In this document: positions 1 to 8,876 of the stretch, piece by piece
Layout of the letters: the number at the start of each line of letters is the position of its first letter
How positions within the stretch are numbered: the stretch's first letter is position 1
Source of the DNA: Bacillota bacterium
GTDB taxonomy: Bacteria; Bacillota; Clostridia; Lachnospirales; Lachnospiraceae
DNA: 64,000 nucleotides
NCBI GenBank assembly: GCA_030526045.1
Contig: JAUNDN010000002.1
Span: 45,266 to 109,265, forward strand
Reading direction: 5' to 3'
Translations under genes and position numbers: made by a program
The notes under the pieces: model-generated
Database searches by the model: none
The model's input: the letters and a program-made list of their open reading frames with translations, nothing else
Told to the model about the DNA's origin: nothing

Positions 1-62
1 ACCATGATTCTCTTCTGCCGTCCGTCCAGCAGCACCATCAGCTTCTTAATTATTTTCTTCAT
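1..62 (-). CDS. 5' end of a probable ABC transporter gene (partial, runs off window)
   Basis: An ATG at 62-60 follows a good ribosome site (GAGGAAAT) and opens a frame with no stop to the window edge. The visible product starts MKKIIKKLMVLL and continues DGRQKRIM. This lysine-rich start followed by a short LLDGRQKR-like stretch resembles the N-terminus of ABC exporters with fused permease and ATPase domains in glycan loci, but only about 20 residues are visible. It lies downstream of the cotH-like gene on the same strand, so it is probably the last visible member of the GT52-cotH operon. The assignment is an inference from a very short stretch. Confidence 0.4.
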   Translation of the reverse strand, partial: MKKIIKKLMVLLDGRQKRIM

Positions 63-146
63 ATTTCCTCTTTCAGGCTCTTATTTTTGAAATAAAATAT
101 CATTATATTTTATCATAATTGCAGGCTGAGCGCAAATAAAGGAGCA

Positions 147-2144
147 TTAAGGCTCAGTCAGCACCACATCCTCCACCGGCAGTTCCTGCCAGATTGCATA
201 AAAAGTCATATCCTCATAAACCGGCTTATAACGGTCATAAGGAACGCCTGCTTCCGTAACCCACCCCATGAACAGCGAACTGTATCTGACAGGAATCGGC
301 TCTTCTCCTGCGGTCAGTCCATCCTTCACACAGAAGATCTGCCAAGCCTCCTCGTCCACGACAAAGGTAACGTTGTGATAGCTTTCCTCATTAAGCCACA
401 CACTGTTTAGGAAATTAACCCTTTCCTGTATAAAATATTTTAAATATCTGACATCATTGTCATAATCCTTGTAATACTGATATCGATTTTCCAGATTTTC
501 CCACCGGATACTGTCCATTTTTGCCGACTGTCTGCTTTCTGACACCATCCGGTCGATTCCCCCTGTAAGAAGTGACTTGAGATAAGGAAGTGCCTTCTGT
601 TCATAGAGCATAACCATGTCACTGTAAAAGTCTTCCTTCTCATATAGCCTGGCAAATACTTCCGTGCCGTAGACATGATCACTCAACCTGGTGATTCCCA
701 CAGGATTGCTGGCGATCTCGTCCAAATTGCAGTTTCCAAATGCCACGTCAAAATCCCATACCGGCCCTGCAAATATTTTGTCGCTCACTGTGTCCTGCGG
801 CTTATAAAAGAAGCTGCTTGTGACACCACCGTCATAATTCTTGGATATCTCCTCTACCAAATACTTCCGGACAAAGGAATCCACATCAATATAGTCGGAA
901 TAATGCTTCCCTGTCTGTGGATGAATACCTTCCTCGGTGCTCACCGCATCCTGGAATTCCTGCATCAAATCTGCAATATAGTCCACCTGTTCCTTTGACG
1001 CATATCGCGGACTCTGCAAAACATAGCAATCCCCCTGATCGGTTATAAAGCCGGCAAGTTCCCCCGTATATCTTGCCGGGAGTTCCCGCTCGAACAGATA
1101 ACCCCCGGATATATCCTCTTCCTCGCAGACTGCCTCGGTCCATTTCCTTGTTCCTTCCGGATTCTCAATACTCTTAAGCTTTCCCAGCTCGGAATCCCCG
1201 TACGCTGCGCTCAGTGTCTCTTCCATATCCCGAATGGCAACACGTTCCCCTCCAACCTCAACTTTTTCGAAAAGATAATAGTTTCCGTAATAAACATGAT
1301 TGATGTACAAATCAACCATTTGGCTCTCCGGCACATAGCTCATGCCAAGTTCCCTGGCAAGCTCCATGGTAATCCGGTTGCGTAGCCTGGTCTCATCATA
1401 ACCGTTGGCAATCAGATTCCATGCCTTCGCCTCGCCAAAACCAAAAAGGTCTGCCTTCTTACTCAATTTAAACTGAAGTGGTTTTTTGGCAAGTCCCCAG
1501 GTTGAATTTCCCCTTCCCTGAATACTTTCTGCTGTTCCTGCATAGAGTTCGCCACCATTTAAGTCAAGGAGCTGCACCGTTCCGCTTTCCTCATTCCCCT
1601 TTTCTTCTTCGATTACGGTCATCTTCCCCGATTTTGTGGTAAGACTAAGTACCGGAAGGTCAGAAGAGTAAAGAAAAATGAGCGGCATACTGAAAACCGT
1701 TTCGCCCCTGCGGTCTAAATAAGTTATCTGATAAGTTTCTTCCTCGGCAACATCAAGGAGTACATCCCCTTCCTTCACATGCCTGCTTCCAATCTGAATA
1801 CTGCCGCCATCGGCCTTTTCAAGGACAAGCCCACGGTTTCTGGCATATCCGGGCAGGAAAAAGTATCCGGTTCCATCCTCACTCTGCCACAGCAGAACCT
1901 TGGTGTTTTCGTTTTCACCCTCTACCGACAAAAGTATTTCCGGCATTTCCTCGGTCTGCAGCTTCTGCGGTGCCCCTGCCTCACCCTGCTGCGGAGCACT
2001 TAGTTTCTGTTCTCCGGCAAGAGATATTTCTTCCTTCCTGTATTCACTTATTCTATCCATAACACCCGGATACACAATCATCATAGCAAGGATCAAAACT
2101 CCTGCAAGCGACACCCAGGTCAGTGTTTTTCTGTTTTCTTCCAT
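147..2144 (-). CDS. CotH-kinase family surface protein with C-terminal InlB-type repeat
   Basis: 665 residues. An N-terminal membrane anchor (about residues 8-28) is followed by a beta-rich region and a CotH domain (about 205-560). CotH family signs are the RGNSTW motif after the beta-rich part, NLIANGYD, YLFEKVEV and the metal-binding VWDFDVAFGN at 462-471. The last 70 residues (from about 592, VTFVVDEE to FYAIWQ) look like one Listeria-Bacteroides (Flg_new) repeat. CotH of Bacillus is an atypical protein kinase that phosphorylates spore-coat proteins; many clostridial homologues are extracellular and non-sporulation, and the anchor and repeat favour that here. ATG at 2144 follows AAGG. It lies 36 bp after the GT52 gene, likely the same transcript. 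There is no LPXTG motif. Confidence 0.85.
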   Translation of the reverse strand: MEENRKTLTWVSLAGVLILAMMIVYPGVMDRISEYRKEEISLAGEQKLSAPQQGEAGAPQKLQTEEMPEILLSVEGENENTKVLLWQSEDGTGYFFLPGYARNRGLVLEKADGGSIQIGSRHVKEGDVLLDVAEEETYQITYLDRRGETVFSMPLIFLYSSDLPVLSLTTKSGKMTVIEEEKGNEESGTVQLLDLNGGELYAGTAESIQGRGNSTWGLAKKPLQFKLSKKADLFGFGEAKAWNLIANGYDETRLRNRITMELARELGMSYVPESQMVDLYINHVYYGNYYLFEKVEVGGERVAIRDMEETLSAAYGDSELGKLKSIENPEGTRKWTEAVCEEEDISGGYLFERELPARYTGELAGFITDQGDCYVLQSPRYASKEQVDYIADLMQEFQDAVSTEEGIHPQTGKHYSDYIDVDSFVRKYLVEEISKNYDGGVTSSFFYKPQDTVSDKIFAGPVWDFDVAFGNCNLDEIASNPVGITRLSDHVYGTEVFARLYEKEDFYSDMVMLYEQKALPYLKSLLTGGIDRMVSESRQSAKMDSIRWENLENRYQYYKDYDNDVRYLKYFIQERVNFLNSVWLNEESYHNVTFVVDEEAWQIFCVKDGLTAGEEPIPVRYSSLFMGWVTEAGVPYDRYKPVYEDMTFYAIWQELPVEDVVLTEP

Positions 2145-2180
2145 ATAAACCTTACTCTCGCCTTACGTAAATTTTGCTGT

Positions 2181-3251
2181 TTATTCCAAATATTCGTTCT
2201 GGCTGTGAAGCTCTCTTGCCTCGTAGCGATCCATATAGTCCTCTCCAAGGAAGACCACTTCCTTTGCAAAGTGGATACCATCCGGCACCGTCAGAATGGA
2301 TACCACCTTATCCACCTGCAGCTCAGGGATGAAATTCATGATTTCCATAGGAAACTTCCCGAAAAGCACAATGTACTCCGAAAACAGCTTTTCATAATCC
2401 AGCACATCTCTCGGGTGCGGTTTCAGGATCACCTGGGCATTCTGTCCCTGCTCCGATATCACGTCCCTGAAAATCTTCTCCCGCACTTCCAGACTGCAGA
2501 GCGGTTCCGTCAAAATGAGAACCTTATGCTCATGATTTTCCCCGCTTATAAACTTTTCCTTCAGCTCATCAATATTTTTTATGAACAGCTTCACAATCTG
2601 ATCCTTGTCATCCTGTGAAAGATGTTCCACCAGAAGTTCTCTTCGAAGCTCCACATATTTCGGGCAGGGATAAGGGCAGACGGAAATATCATTGACCTCC
2701 ATGTCAATACAATACTTCCCATAACCGTTTTGAATGAAAATCAAATTGATAGAGGATAGAAATGCCTTCAGCCTAAAGTGACCTTTATTATCATATCTGG
2801 CCGTGTCATAATAGCGGATACAATTAAGCCCATCCTCAAGTGCATGATAACGTATTTTCTTATAGCTCAAATAATAGCCGATGGGATCCGAATCGCAGAA
2901 AACATATACATCCTCATAGCTCCTGAAATCCACCGGCACAAAGGGCTCCTGCAGCTTTCCGAGCAGCTTCGTGTAACGGATGCGGGCAAGCATATTGATC
3001 AACAAATTCCCTCTGTCCACATGGTATTTGGCAAGCTCCGGGAACTGCACATCCTCCTTCTCGTCAAACAGGAACACCTCACCAAAAAGCTTTGATTCTG
3101 CCGCCCGTTCCTTGAGATCGCCAAAGTCGTTTGACATCGTGCTGAGCACAAGATCTGCGTTCCCCCGCTCGGCTATCGGAAGATAACATTCCTTCAGGCA
3201 GGCTACATATACATGATAAAATGTGTGACACACATAGACTCTCTTTTTCAA
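2181..3251 (-). CDS. GT52-type glycosyltransferase (sialyltransferase-like)
   Basis: 356 residues from a TTG at 3251 with GGAG 10 nt upstream. No membrane segment is evident. Two hallmark motifs of bacterial sialyltransferases are visible: the acidic-acidic-Gly motif as HALEDG (residues 136-141) and the His-Pro motif as KPHPRD (277-282). These bind CMP-activated nonulosonic acids in families GT38, GT52 and GT80. The start MKKRVYVCHTFYHVYVA also matches GT52. Next door, across a divergent promoter region, lie genes for CMP-pseudaminic acid synthesis, so this enzyme is a natural candidate to transfer the nonulosonate to its acceptor. The precise donor and acceptor are inference. It is probably cotranscribed with the cotH-like gene downstream. 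Confidence 0.7.
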   Translation of the reverse strand: MKKRVYVCHTFYHVYVACLKECYLPIAERGNADLVLSTMSNDFGDLKERAAESKLFGEVFLFDEKEDVQFPELAKYHVDRGNLLINMLARIRYTKLLGKLQEPFVPVDFRSYEDVYVFCDSDPIGYYLSYKKIRYHALEDGLNCIRYYDTARYDNKGHFRLKAFLSSINLIFIQNGYGKYCIDMEVNDISVCPYPCPKYVELRRELLVEHLSQDDKDQIVKLFIKNIDELKEKFISGENHEHKVLILTEPLCSLEVREKIFRDVISEQGQNAQVILKPHPRDVLDYEKLFSEYIVLFGKFPMEIMNFIPELQVDKVVSILTVPDGIHFAKEVVFLGEDYMDRYEARELHSQNEYLE

Positions 3252-3285
3252 CTTCTGATTTCTCCGTTTCCAAACTCTCTCGTTT

Positions 3286-3314
3286 ATTTTCGCTCATAGG
3301 GAATTATCTGTCAA
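3286..3314 (-). promoter_or_regulatory. Sigma-A promoter for the GT52-cotH operon
   Basis: On the minus strand a perfect TTGACA (3314-3309) is followed after 17 bp by GAAAAT (3291-3286), 35 bp before the TTG start. It stands back to back with the promoter of the MBOAT operon. Confidence 0.55.
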
Positions 3315-3351
3315 TCCTTTCGTCCCATTGTTCACAAAGCAAACTGCAACC

Positions 3352-3380
3352 TTGATTAAGCATAGTCTTTCTGATAAAAT
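3352..3380 (+). promoter_or_regulatory. Sigma-A promoter for the acetylation/pse operon
   Basis: TTGATT (3352-3357), a 17-bp spacer and TAAAAT (3375-3380) stand about 60 bp before the MBOAT start. This is probably the promoter for the five plus-strand genes to 8854. Confidence 0.65.
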
Positions 3381-3439
3381 ATGTAGATGAAGTTACTAAA
3401 GAAAGGATATTGTTCTATCATAACAATAAGTACAGAAGA

Positions 3440-4888
3440 ATGGTTTTCAGTTCAAGCACTTTCCTTTTTTGCTTCCTGCCGGTCTGCCTGCTCGGATACT
3501 ATCTGTTGAATAATAAACTGAAAAACGGATGGCTTCTGTTTATGAGCCTTCTTTTTTATGCTTGGGGCGGAATAAAATTTTTTCCAATCATTTGTATTTC
3601 TATTCTCCTAAATTATATTGGCGGATATCTTATTGATTGCGTACAAACCCAAGGAAAAGAAGCCTTGAGGAAAAGTATTTTCTTTATGGTAATCGTGTTC
3701 AACTTACTCCTCTTAGGGTATTGGAAATACTTCATGTTTTTTGTAAACATTTTTGAGGAAATAACAGGCATTCAGTTTCATGTCCCGGAAATTGTTCTTC
3801 CCATTGGAATTTCCTTTTTTACTTTTCAAGGACTTTCTTATGTCATTGATGTTTATAGAAGGAAGGTTCCTGTTCAAAAAAAATTACTAAATGTAGGTTT
3901 ATACATAGCTCTTTTCCCACAATTGATTGCAGGTCCGATTGTTCGCTATTCAGATATTAATGAACAGATAGAATTCAGAACCCACTCCACTTCCACGTTT
4001 GTTGAAGGAATCAGGCGTTTTACCATCGGGCTTGCCAAAAAGGCAATATTGGCTAACTCGTTAGCAGTGAACGCTGACTCTATTTTTCATACACCTTATT
4101 ATAATAATACTCCTGAAGTCGCATGGATTGGTGCTGTTTCTTACAGCTTACAAATATATTTTGATTTTTCCGGATACTCAGATATGGCTATCGGTTTAGG
4201 TAAAATGTTTGGATTCCACATCCTGGATAACTTCAATTACCCCTATATTTCAAAGTCAATATCTGAATTCTGGCGAAGATGGCATATTTCGTTGGGCAGT
4301 TGGTTACGCGATTATGTATACATTCCACTCGGGGGTAACCGCAAGGGCAAAGCATATACAATTATTAATACACTAATTGTTTTTGGGATCAGTGGACTAT
4401 GGCATGGTGCTAATTGGACCTTTATTGTATGGGGAATTTATTATGGTTTTCTGATCGTTCTACCTATCATATTCGGGAAAACAATACAGAATTTCCACCA
4501 AAAATTCGCTTTCAGCAACACGCGACTTTTCAACTTTGTAAAAATTGTCTGTACAGACTTTCTGGTATTAATCGGATGGGTGCTTTTTAAATCAGATAGT
4601 CTCAGCGCAGCAATCGGTTACCTAAAGTCAATGTTCGGGCTGGTCAATCTTTACCAACCCGGATACACCTATAAATGGTATCTGACAAATTACAACATCT
4701 TCATACTCATAATCTCTTTTGTTGCCATGCTTCCGTTAGGCAAAAAGCTTTTTTATGCACTAAAAGCCAAAATAACTAATTATGTATTTGAAGTAATATG
4801 TGATGTGAGCACATTTATTTTATTGGCCGTCTCATTAATGTATGTGGTTACGTCAACCTACAATCCTTTTATTTATTTTCAATTTTAA
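3440..4888 (+). CDS. MBOAT family membrane O-acyltransferase (DltB/AlgI-like)
   Basis: About 480 residues, polytopic membrane protein. It begins MVFSSSTFLFCFLP, the usual start of this family, and carries the conserved GPIVRY, SLQIYFDFSGYSDMAIG, FWRRWHISL and GLWHGANW motifs; the catalytic His of GLWHGA is residue 322. Such proteins move an acetyl (or D-alanyl) group across the membrane for transfer to a glycan. The next gene is an AlgX/AlgJ-like SGNH protein, so the two form a typical glycan O-acetylation pair. The start is a choice: an in-frame TTG at 3410 has a better ribosome site (AAAGGA), but the ATG at 3440 fits the family. The gene is visibly richer in A+T than the pse genes that follow, hinting at separate acquisition. 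Confidence 0.88.
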   Translation: MVFSSSTFLFCFLPVCLLGYYLLNNKLKNGWLLFMSLLFYAWGGIKFFPIICISILLNYIGGYLIDCVQTQGKEALRKSIFFMVIVFNLLLLGYWKYFMFFVNIFEEITGIQFHVPEIVLPIGISFFTFQGLSYVIDVYRRKVPVQKKLLNVGLYIALFPQLIAGPIVRYSDINEQIEFRTHSTSTFVEGIRRFTIGLAKKAILANSLAVNADSIFHTPYYNNTPEVAWIGAVSYSLQIYFDFSGYSDMAIGLGKMFGFHILDNFNYPYISKSISEFWRRWHISLGSWLRDYVYIPLGGNRKGKAYTIINTLIVFGISGLWHGANWTFIVWGIYYGFLIVLPIIFGKTIQNFHQKFAFSNTRLFNFVKIVCTDFLVLIGWVLFKSDSLSAAIGYLKSMFGLVNLYQPGYTYKWYLTNYNIFILIISFVAMLPLGKKLFYALKAKITNYVFEVICDVSTFILLAVSLMYVVTSTYNPFIYFQF

Positions 4889-4909
4889 TGGTTTATGCAG
4901 AGGATTACT

Positions 4910-6058
4910 ATGAAGGGGAAAAATTTTTTAGACAAATTATTCATAAGCATATTCTTTCTTACCTTGTTTGTTCCTTTTCTGCTTGCCCATAGAAAAGAAT
5001 CAAGAATTTCCGAAATGGAAAACAGAACGTTGGCTAATCCTCCACACTTTTTTAATCAGGAAGGTAATTTCAATTGGTCTTACTCTTGTGATTTTGATTC
5101 CTGGATCAATGATAATGTCAGATTTCGAACTATCTTAATGGAAATGAATTCTACTCTTCAATATCAATTATTCGGAAAAATAGCCAATGATAACCTTCGC
5201 GAAGGACTTGACGGACATCTATTTTACATTGAAGGCAGAAAAGTTGCAGGACATCAACACACAAATTTATTGAGTGAAGAAGAATTACAACGTTATTTAT
5301 CAGCAATGCAGCGCCTGTCCACCCGGCTTTCCGAGCAGAATATTACCTTTTATTACATGCAGTGTTATGATAAAGACAGTATTTATCCTGAATACTATGT
5401 TGAAGGTGTCAGACAATTTGGTGATATGTCAAGAGCTAACCAAATTGTCGAGGGGTTACGGAAAAATACCGATGTTAATGTTATTCCAACTTATGAAGCA
5501 TTGATGGAACACAAAGATCAGAAAATGCTTTATTTTAAGGCTACGGATCCAGCTCATTGGAACGACTCCGGCGCGCATATAGGCTATACGGAACTGATGA
5601 ATTTCATCCAAAAAGACTTTCCTGAATTGCCAATCCTTGACGAGACTGATTATCATATTGAACAAACAGAAGAATGGGCAAACATATACGGCTTTACTTA
5701 TCCGTATTCGGAAATCAACTGCCATTACAGTATAAAAAACCCTAATGCAACGGAATTGGAACTAGATTATTTTGATCCTGAAAAAATTATTAAATATAGA
5801 GAACACGGTCATTACTATATTAACGAAGACGCCAGTAATGAATTAAAAATTCTTATAGTGGGAGACAGCTTTATCCGTCAATTTTTAAAAGGAGATATTG
5901 CAGAAAGCTTTCACGAAACCTTAAGCATCGATTGGATTAACTTAGAAATTCTTGACCAAGTACTTGAAATCTATGAACCGGATATACTGGTCTTAGAGAG
6001 CGCTGAATTTTGTCTGGATAATACAATTCCTTTAGTGGCAGAAATGCCCACACCATAA
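4910..6058 (+). CDS. AlgX/AlgJ-like SGNH-fold glycan O-acetyltransferase
   Basis: 382 residues. One N-terminal membrane segment (residues about 7-25) leads into an extracytoplasmic domain. It shows the catalytic serine in GDSF (318-321) and the Asp-His pair in DPAHW (213-217), the layout of AlgX/AlgJ and DHHW-type acetyltransferases; DGHLFYIEG is also typical. It would take acetyl groups delivered by the MBOAT protein just upstream and put them on a surface sugar. ATG 4910 follows AGAGGA at good spacing; an earlier ATG at 4895 has no ribosome site. Like its partner the gene is A+T-rich relative to the following pse genes. The acetylated sugar is unknown; pseudaminic acid is a reasonable guess. 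Confidence 0.8.
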   Translation: MKGKNFLDKLFISIFFLTLFVPFLLAHRKESRISEMENRTLANPPHFFNQEGNFNWSYSCDFDSWINDNVRFRTILMEMNSTLQYQLFGKIANDNLREGLDGHLFYIEGRKVAGHQHTNLLSEEELQRYLSAMQRLSTRLSEQNITFYYMQCYDKDSIYPEYYVEGVRQFGDMSRANQIVEGLRKNTDVNVIPTYEALMEHKDQKMLYFKATDPAHWNDSGAHIGYTELMNFIQKDFPELPILDETDYHIEQTEEWANIYGFTYPYSEINCHYSIKNPNATELELDYFDPEKIIKYREHGHYYINEDASNELKILIVGDSFIRQFLKGDIAESFHETLSIDWINLEILDQVLEIYEPDILVLESAEFCLDNTIPLVAEMPTP

Positions 6059-6077
6059 GAAAGGACTGGTGCAGCTC

Positions 6078-6770
6078 ATGAAAAAACATTCCCTTGCGAT
6101 CATCACTGCCCGAGGCGGCAGTAAACGGATTCCCGGAAAGAATAAGAAAGAGTTTTGCGGAAAGCCCATTCTCCTGTATTCCATTGATGCCGCTCTTCGC
6201 AGCGGGCTTTTTGATGAGGTAATGGTCTCCACGGATGATGAGGAGATTGCGCAGCTTGCCATAGAGGCAGGGGCACAGGTTCCCTTCATGAGGAGCCCCG
6301 AGACAGCCAATGATTATGCTTCCACTGACGATGTGATCCGGGAGGTTCTTGACAACTATAAGAATCGTGGACAGCAGTTTGACGCCTTCTGCTGTATTTA
6401 CCCTACAGCCCCTTTCATTACTCCCGAAAGGTTAAAAGAAGCAATGGCTTTGCTGAATGAAACCGATTCTGTCATGCCGGTGGTTGCCTTTTCCTATCCG
6501 GTGCAGCGTGCCGTTGTGATTGAAGACGGAGAACTGAAACGCAAATGGCCGGAGTATGCAAACAGTCGCTCCCAGGATTTAGAGCCCTTTTATCATGATG
6601 TGGGGCAGTTTTATGCCTGCCGCACAGAGGCATTTTACCGGGAAGGAACGACCGATACCGTCCATATGAAGCCCATGATCTTAAATGACACCGAGGTGCA
6701 GGACATTGATACCTTCGAGGACTGGGCAATTGCGGAGATGAAATATAAACTCCTTCATCCGCAGGAATAG
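6078..6770 (+). CDS. pseF: Pseudaminic acid cytidylyltransferase
   Basis: About 230 residues, cytoplasmic. The N-terminal nucleotide-binding motif (ITARGGSKRIPGKNK) and the following LLYSIDAALRSG and STDDEEIA blocks mark the CMP-sialate synthetase family. HDVGQFYA near residue 175 and the pse neighbours favour the PseF branch, which activates pseudaminic acid with CTP to CMP-Pse. An in-frame GTG at 6069 is an alternative start nearer the AAAGGA at 6060-6065; the ATG at 6078 is preferred because the product then starts like the family. It is the first pse gene after the acetylation pair, with a 19-bp gap, and is followed by pseI. Confidence 0.88.
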   Translation: MKKHSLAIITARGGSKRIPGKNKKEFCGKPILLYSIDAALRSGLFDEVMVSTDDEEIAQLAIEAGAQVPFMRSPETANDYASTDDVIREVLDNYKNRGQQFDAFCCIYPTAPFITPERLKEAMALLNETDSVMPVVAFSYPVQRAVVIEDGELKRKWPEYANSRSQDLEPFYHDVGQFYACRTEAFYREGTTDTVHMKPMILNDTEVQDIDTFEDWAIAEMKYKLLHPQE

Positions 6771-6794
6771 CACGAGAAAGGATTTTATTGCGAT

Positions 6795-7844
6795 ATGAAC
6801 AAAACGATCAAAATCGGATCAGCCACGGTGGGGGCAGCCTCACCCACCTTTATTGTTGCGGAAATGTCCGGCAATCATCTGCAGGATTATGACCGTGCCA
6901 TCCGCATCATTCACGCTGCCAAGGAAGCTGGTGCCGATGCCATCAAGCTGCAAACCTATACCGCAGACACCATTACCGTTGACGGTACCAATGATTGCTT
7001 TCACATTCACGGTTCCATCTGGGACGGCATGTCACTTCACAAGCTCTATGAGGAGGCCTATACCCCCTGGGACTGGCAGCCAAAGCTTATGGAGGAGGCC
7101 GAAAAGCTTGGTCTTATCTGCTTTTCCTCACCCTTTGACTTTACTGCTGTAGATTTTATGGAACAGATGAATATGCCGGCCTATAAGATTGCTTCCTACG
7201 AAATCAACGACATTCCCCTGATCCGTAAAATCGCAAAGCTTCATAAGCCCATTATTTTTGCAACGGGAATTGCGGAATTTGAGGATCTTGACCTGGCACT
7301 TTCCGTCTGCAGGGAAGAAGGCAACGAGGATGTGATGCTCCTGAAATGTGTATCCGCCTATCCGACTCCCTATGAGCTGATCAATCTAAACACCATTCCC
7401 ACACTTGCTGAAAAGTACAATTGTCTCATGGGGCTTTCCGATCACTCCATGGGGAGCGCAGTTGCAGTTGCTTCTGTCGCCCTGGGAGCACGCATGGTGG
7501 AAAAGCACTTAACCCTTTCCCGAGCTGACGGCGGTCCTGACGGCGCCTTTTCCATGGAGCCCGCAGAATTCAAACAGATGTGCAAGGATATCCGCATTGT
7601 GGAGAAAGCGCTTGGTTCCTCCACCTATCAGTTGACACCCCAGCAGATAGATGAGCGAAAGGAGTCTCGCTCCCTGTTTGTGGTAAAGGACATGAAACAA
7701 GGGGATACCTTCACGCCGGACAACTGTCGTTCCATCCGTCCGGGAATTGGACTTCACACCAAATATTATGAAGAGATTTTAGGGAAAACCGCCACAAAGG
7801 ATATTGAGAAAGGAACACCTCTTTCATGGGAACTGGTAAAGTGA
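6795..7844 (+). CDS. pseI: Pseudaminic acid synthase
   Basis: 349 residues. The N-terminal TIM barrel (about 10-255) belongs to the NeuB family and the C-terminal 60 residues form the SAF (antifreeze-like) domain. FIVAEMSGNH, KLQTYTADT, LYEEAYTPWDWQ, AYKIASYEI, LLKCVSAYPTP and LSDHSMG are typical; the TPWDWQ form is that of PseI rather than sialic or legionaminic acid synthases. The enzyme condenses phosphoenolpyruvate with a 2,4-diacetamido-trideoxy-altrose to give pseudaminic acid. It overlaps pseG by 19 bp, so the two are coupled in translation. Confidence 0.92.
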   Translation: MNKTIKIGSATVGAASPTFIVAEMSGNHLQDYDRAIRIIHAAKEAGADAIKLQTYTADTITVDGTNDCFHIHGSIWDGMSLHKLYEEAYTPWDWQPKLMEEAEKLGLICFSSPFDFTAVDFMEQMNMPAYKIASYEINDIPLIRKIAKLHKPIIFATGIAEFEDLDLALSVCREEGNEDVMLLKCVSAYPTPYELINLNTIPTLAEKYNCLMGLSDHSMGSAVAVASVALGARMVEKHLTLSRADGGPDGAFSMEPAEFKQMCKDIRIVEKALGSSTYQLTPQQIDERKESRSLFVVKDMKQGDTFTPDNCRSIRPGIGLHTKYYEEILGKTATKDIEKGTPLSWELVK

Positions 7845-8854
7845 TCTTTATTCGGGCTGATGCCAATGAACAAATTGCATCCGGACATATTATGCGCTGC
7901 CTTACCATTGCCGGTGCGCTCCGCAGGCAGGGACACTCTGTCACCTTTCTGGTATCCGATCACGACAGCGGGAACGCACTGACTATACGTGGTGAAGCTT
8001 CTTTTCTATGTCTTGGGAGCAATTATAGGTGCCTGGAGGAAGAGCTTCCTATGCTTCTTCCCCTTCTTTCCGAAAGAAAGCCCGACGTCTTTCTTCTGGA
8101 TTCCTACTTTGCTTCTGCCCGCTACATGAAGGCAATAAGAGAGCAGTGCAGACTGGTCTATCTGGATGACCTTCAGCAGTTTTCCTATCCGGTGGATCTG
8201 GTCATCAACTATGATCTCACTGCGGATGCTTCCTTCTACAGCGATACGCCCGCACTGCTGGGAGCTGCCTACACACCGCTTCGGGAACAGTTCCTTTCCG
8301 TTCCTTACTCTGTAAAAGAAAGGGTTTCCACCGTACTGATCTCCACCGGAGGCTCTGATATTTACAACGCTGCTTCCCGCATCTTTGAAGTGCTGGCAGG
8401 CTCTGACTATTTTTCAAAATGCAAAGCCACCTTTCATGTCTTAACCGGAAACATGAATTCCAACAAAGCCTCCCTGTATCAGCTTGCAGAGAAATATCCC
8501 CGGATGATCCTGCATGAAAATGTGACGGAAATGGCTGGACTGATCTCTTCCTGTGATCTTGCATTTTCTGCCGGAGGAACCACTCTGTTTGAGCTTTGCG
8601 CTGTTGGCGTTCCCGCTGTCAGCTTTTCGATTTCCGATGTTCAGTATCCTTGCGTCCATGCCTTCGAGAGGGCAGGTATTATCCCCTATGCCGGAGATGT
8701 CCGAGAGGGAGAACCCTTTTATGAAAAGCTTCTTTCCATGGGCATAGAAATAGCGGAAAATCCCACCCGCAGGAAGGAGCTTTCCGCTTACATGAGACAA
8801 TTTGTGGACGGCCGGGGCGCTGACCGCATTGCAAGGGCAATCACCGACCTTTAA
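7826..8854 (+). CDS. pseG: UDP-2,4-diacetamido-2,4,6-trideoxy-altropyranose hydrolase
   Basis: 342 residues with a GT-B-like fold. The start FIRADANEQIASGHIMRCL carries the IRAD and GHIMRC motifs of PseG; the C-terminal UDP-binding half has FSAGGTTLFELCAVGVP (about residue 247 on). The enzyme removes UDP from the sugar nucleotide to free the substrate of PseI. The ATG at 7826 lies inside pseI; an in-frame GTG at 7841 overlapping the pseI stop is a possible alternative. It ends the plus operon, with its stop inside a perfect 14-bp palindrome at 8846-8859, 22 bp from the end of the convergent ATP-grasp gene. Confidence 0.92.
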   Translation: MGTGKVIFIRADANEQIASGHIMRCLTIAGALRRQGHSVTFLVSDHDSGNALTIRGEASFLCLGSNYRCLEEELPMLLPLLSERKPDVFLLDSYFASARYMKAIREQCRLVYLDDLQQFSYPVDLVINYDLTADASFYSDTPALLGAAYTPLREQFLSVPYSVKERVSTVLISTGGSDIYNAASRIFEVLAGSDYFSKCKATFHVLTGNMNSNKASLYQLAEKYPRMILHENVTEMAGLISSCDLAFSAGGTTLFELCAVGVPAVSFSISDVQYPCVHAFERAGIIPYAGDVREGEPFYEKLLSMGIEIAENPTRRKELSAYMRQFVDGRGADRIARAITDL

Positions 8855-8876
8855 AGGTCCGGCCTTATCACAGAGC

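Noticed and set aside
3079-3297. 72-codon minus-strand frame overlapping the start of the GT52 gene
   Set aside because: Different frame over conserved GT52 N-terminal sequence; the TTG start of the GT52 frame has the better ribosome site and family match.
8846-8859. GACCTTTAAAGGTC palindrome at the end of pseG as terminator
   Set aside because: A perfect palindrome without loop and without a U tract; it may be chance at the stop codon.
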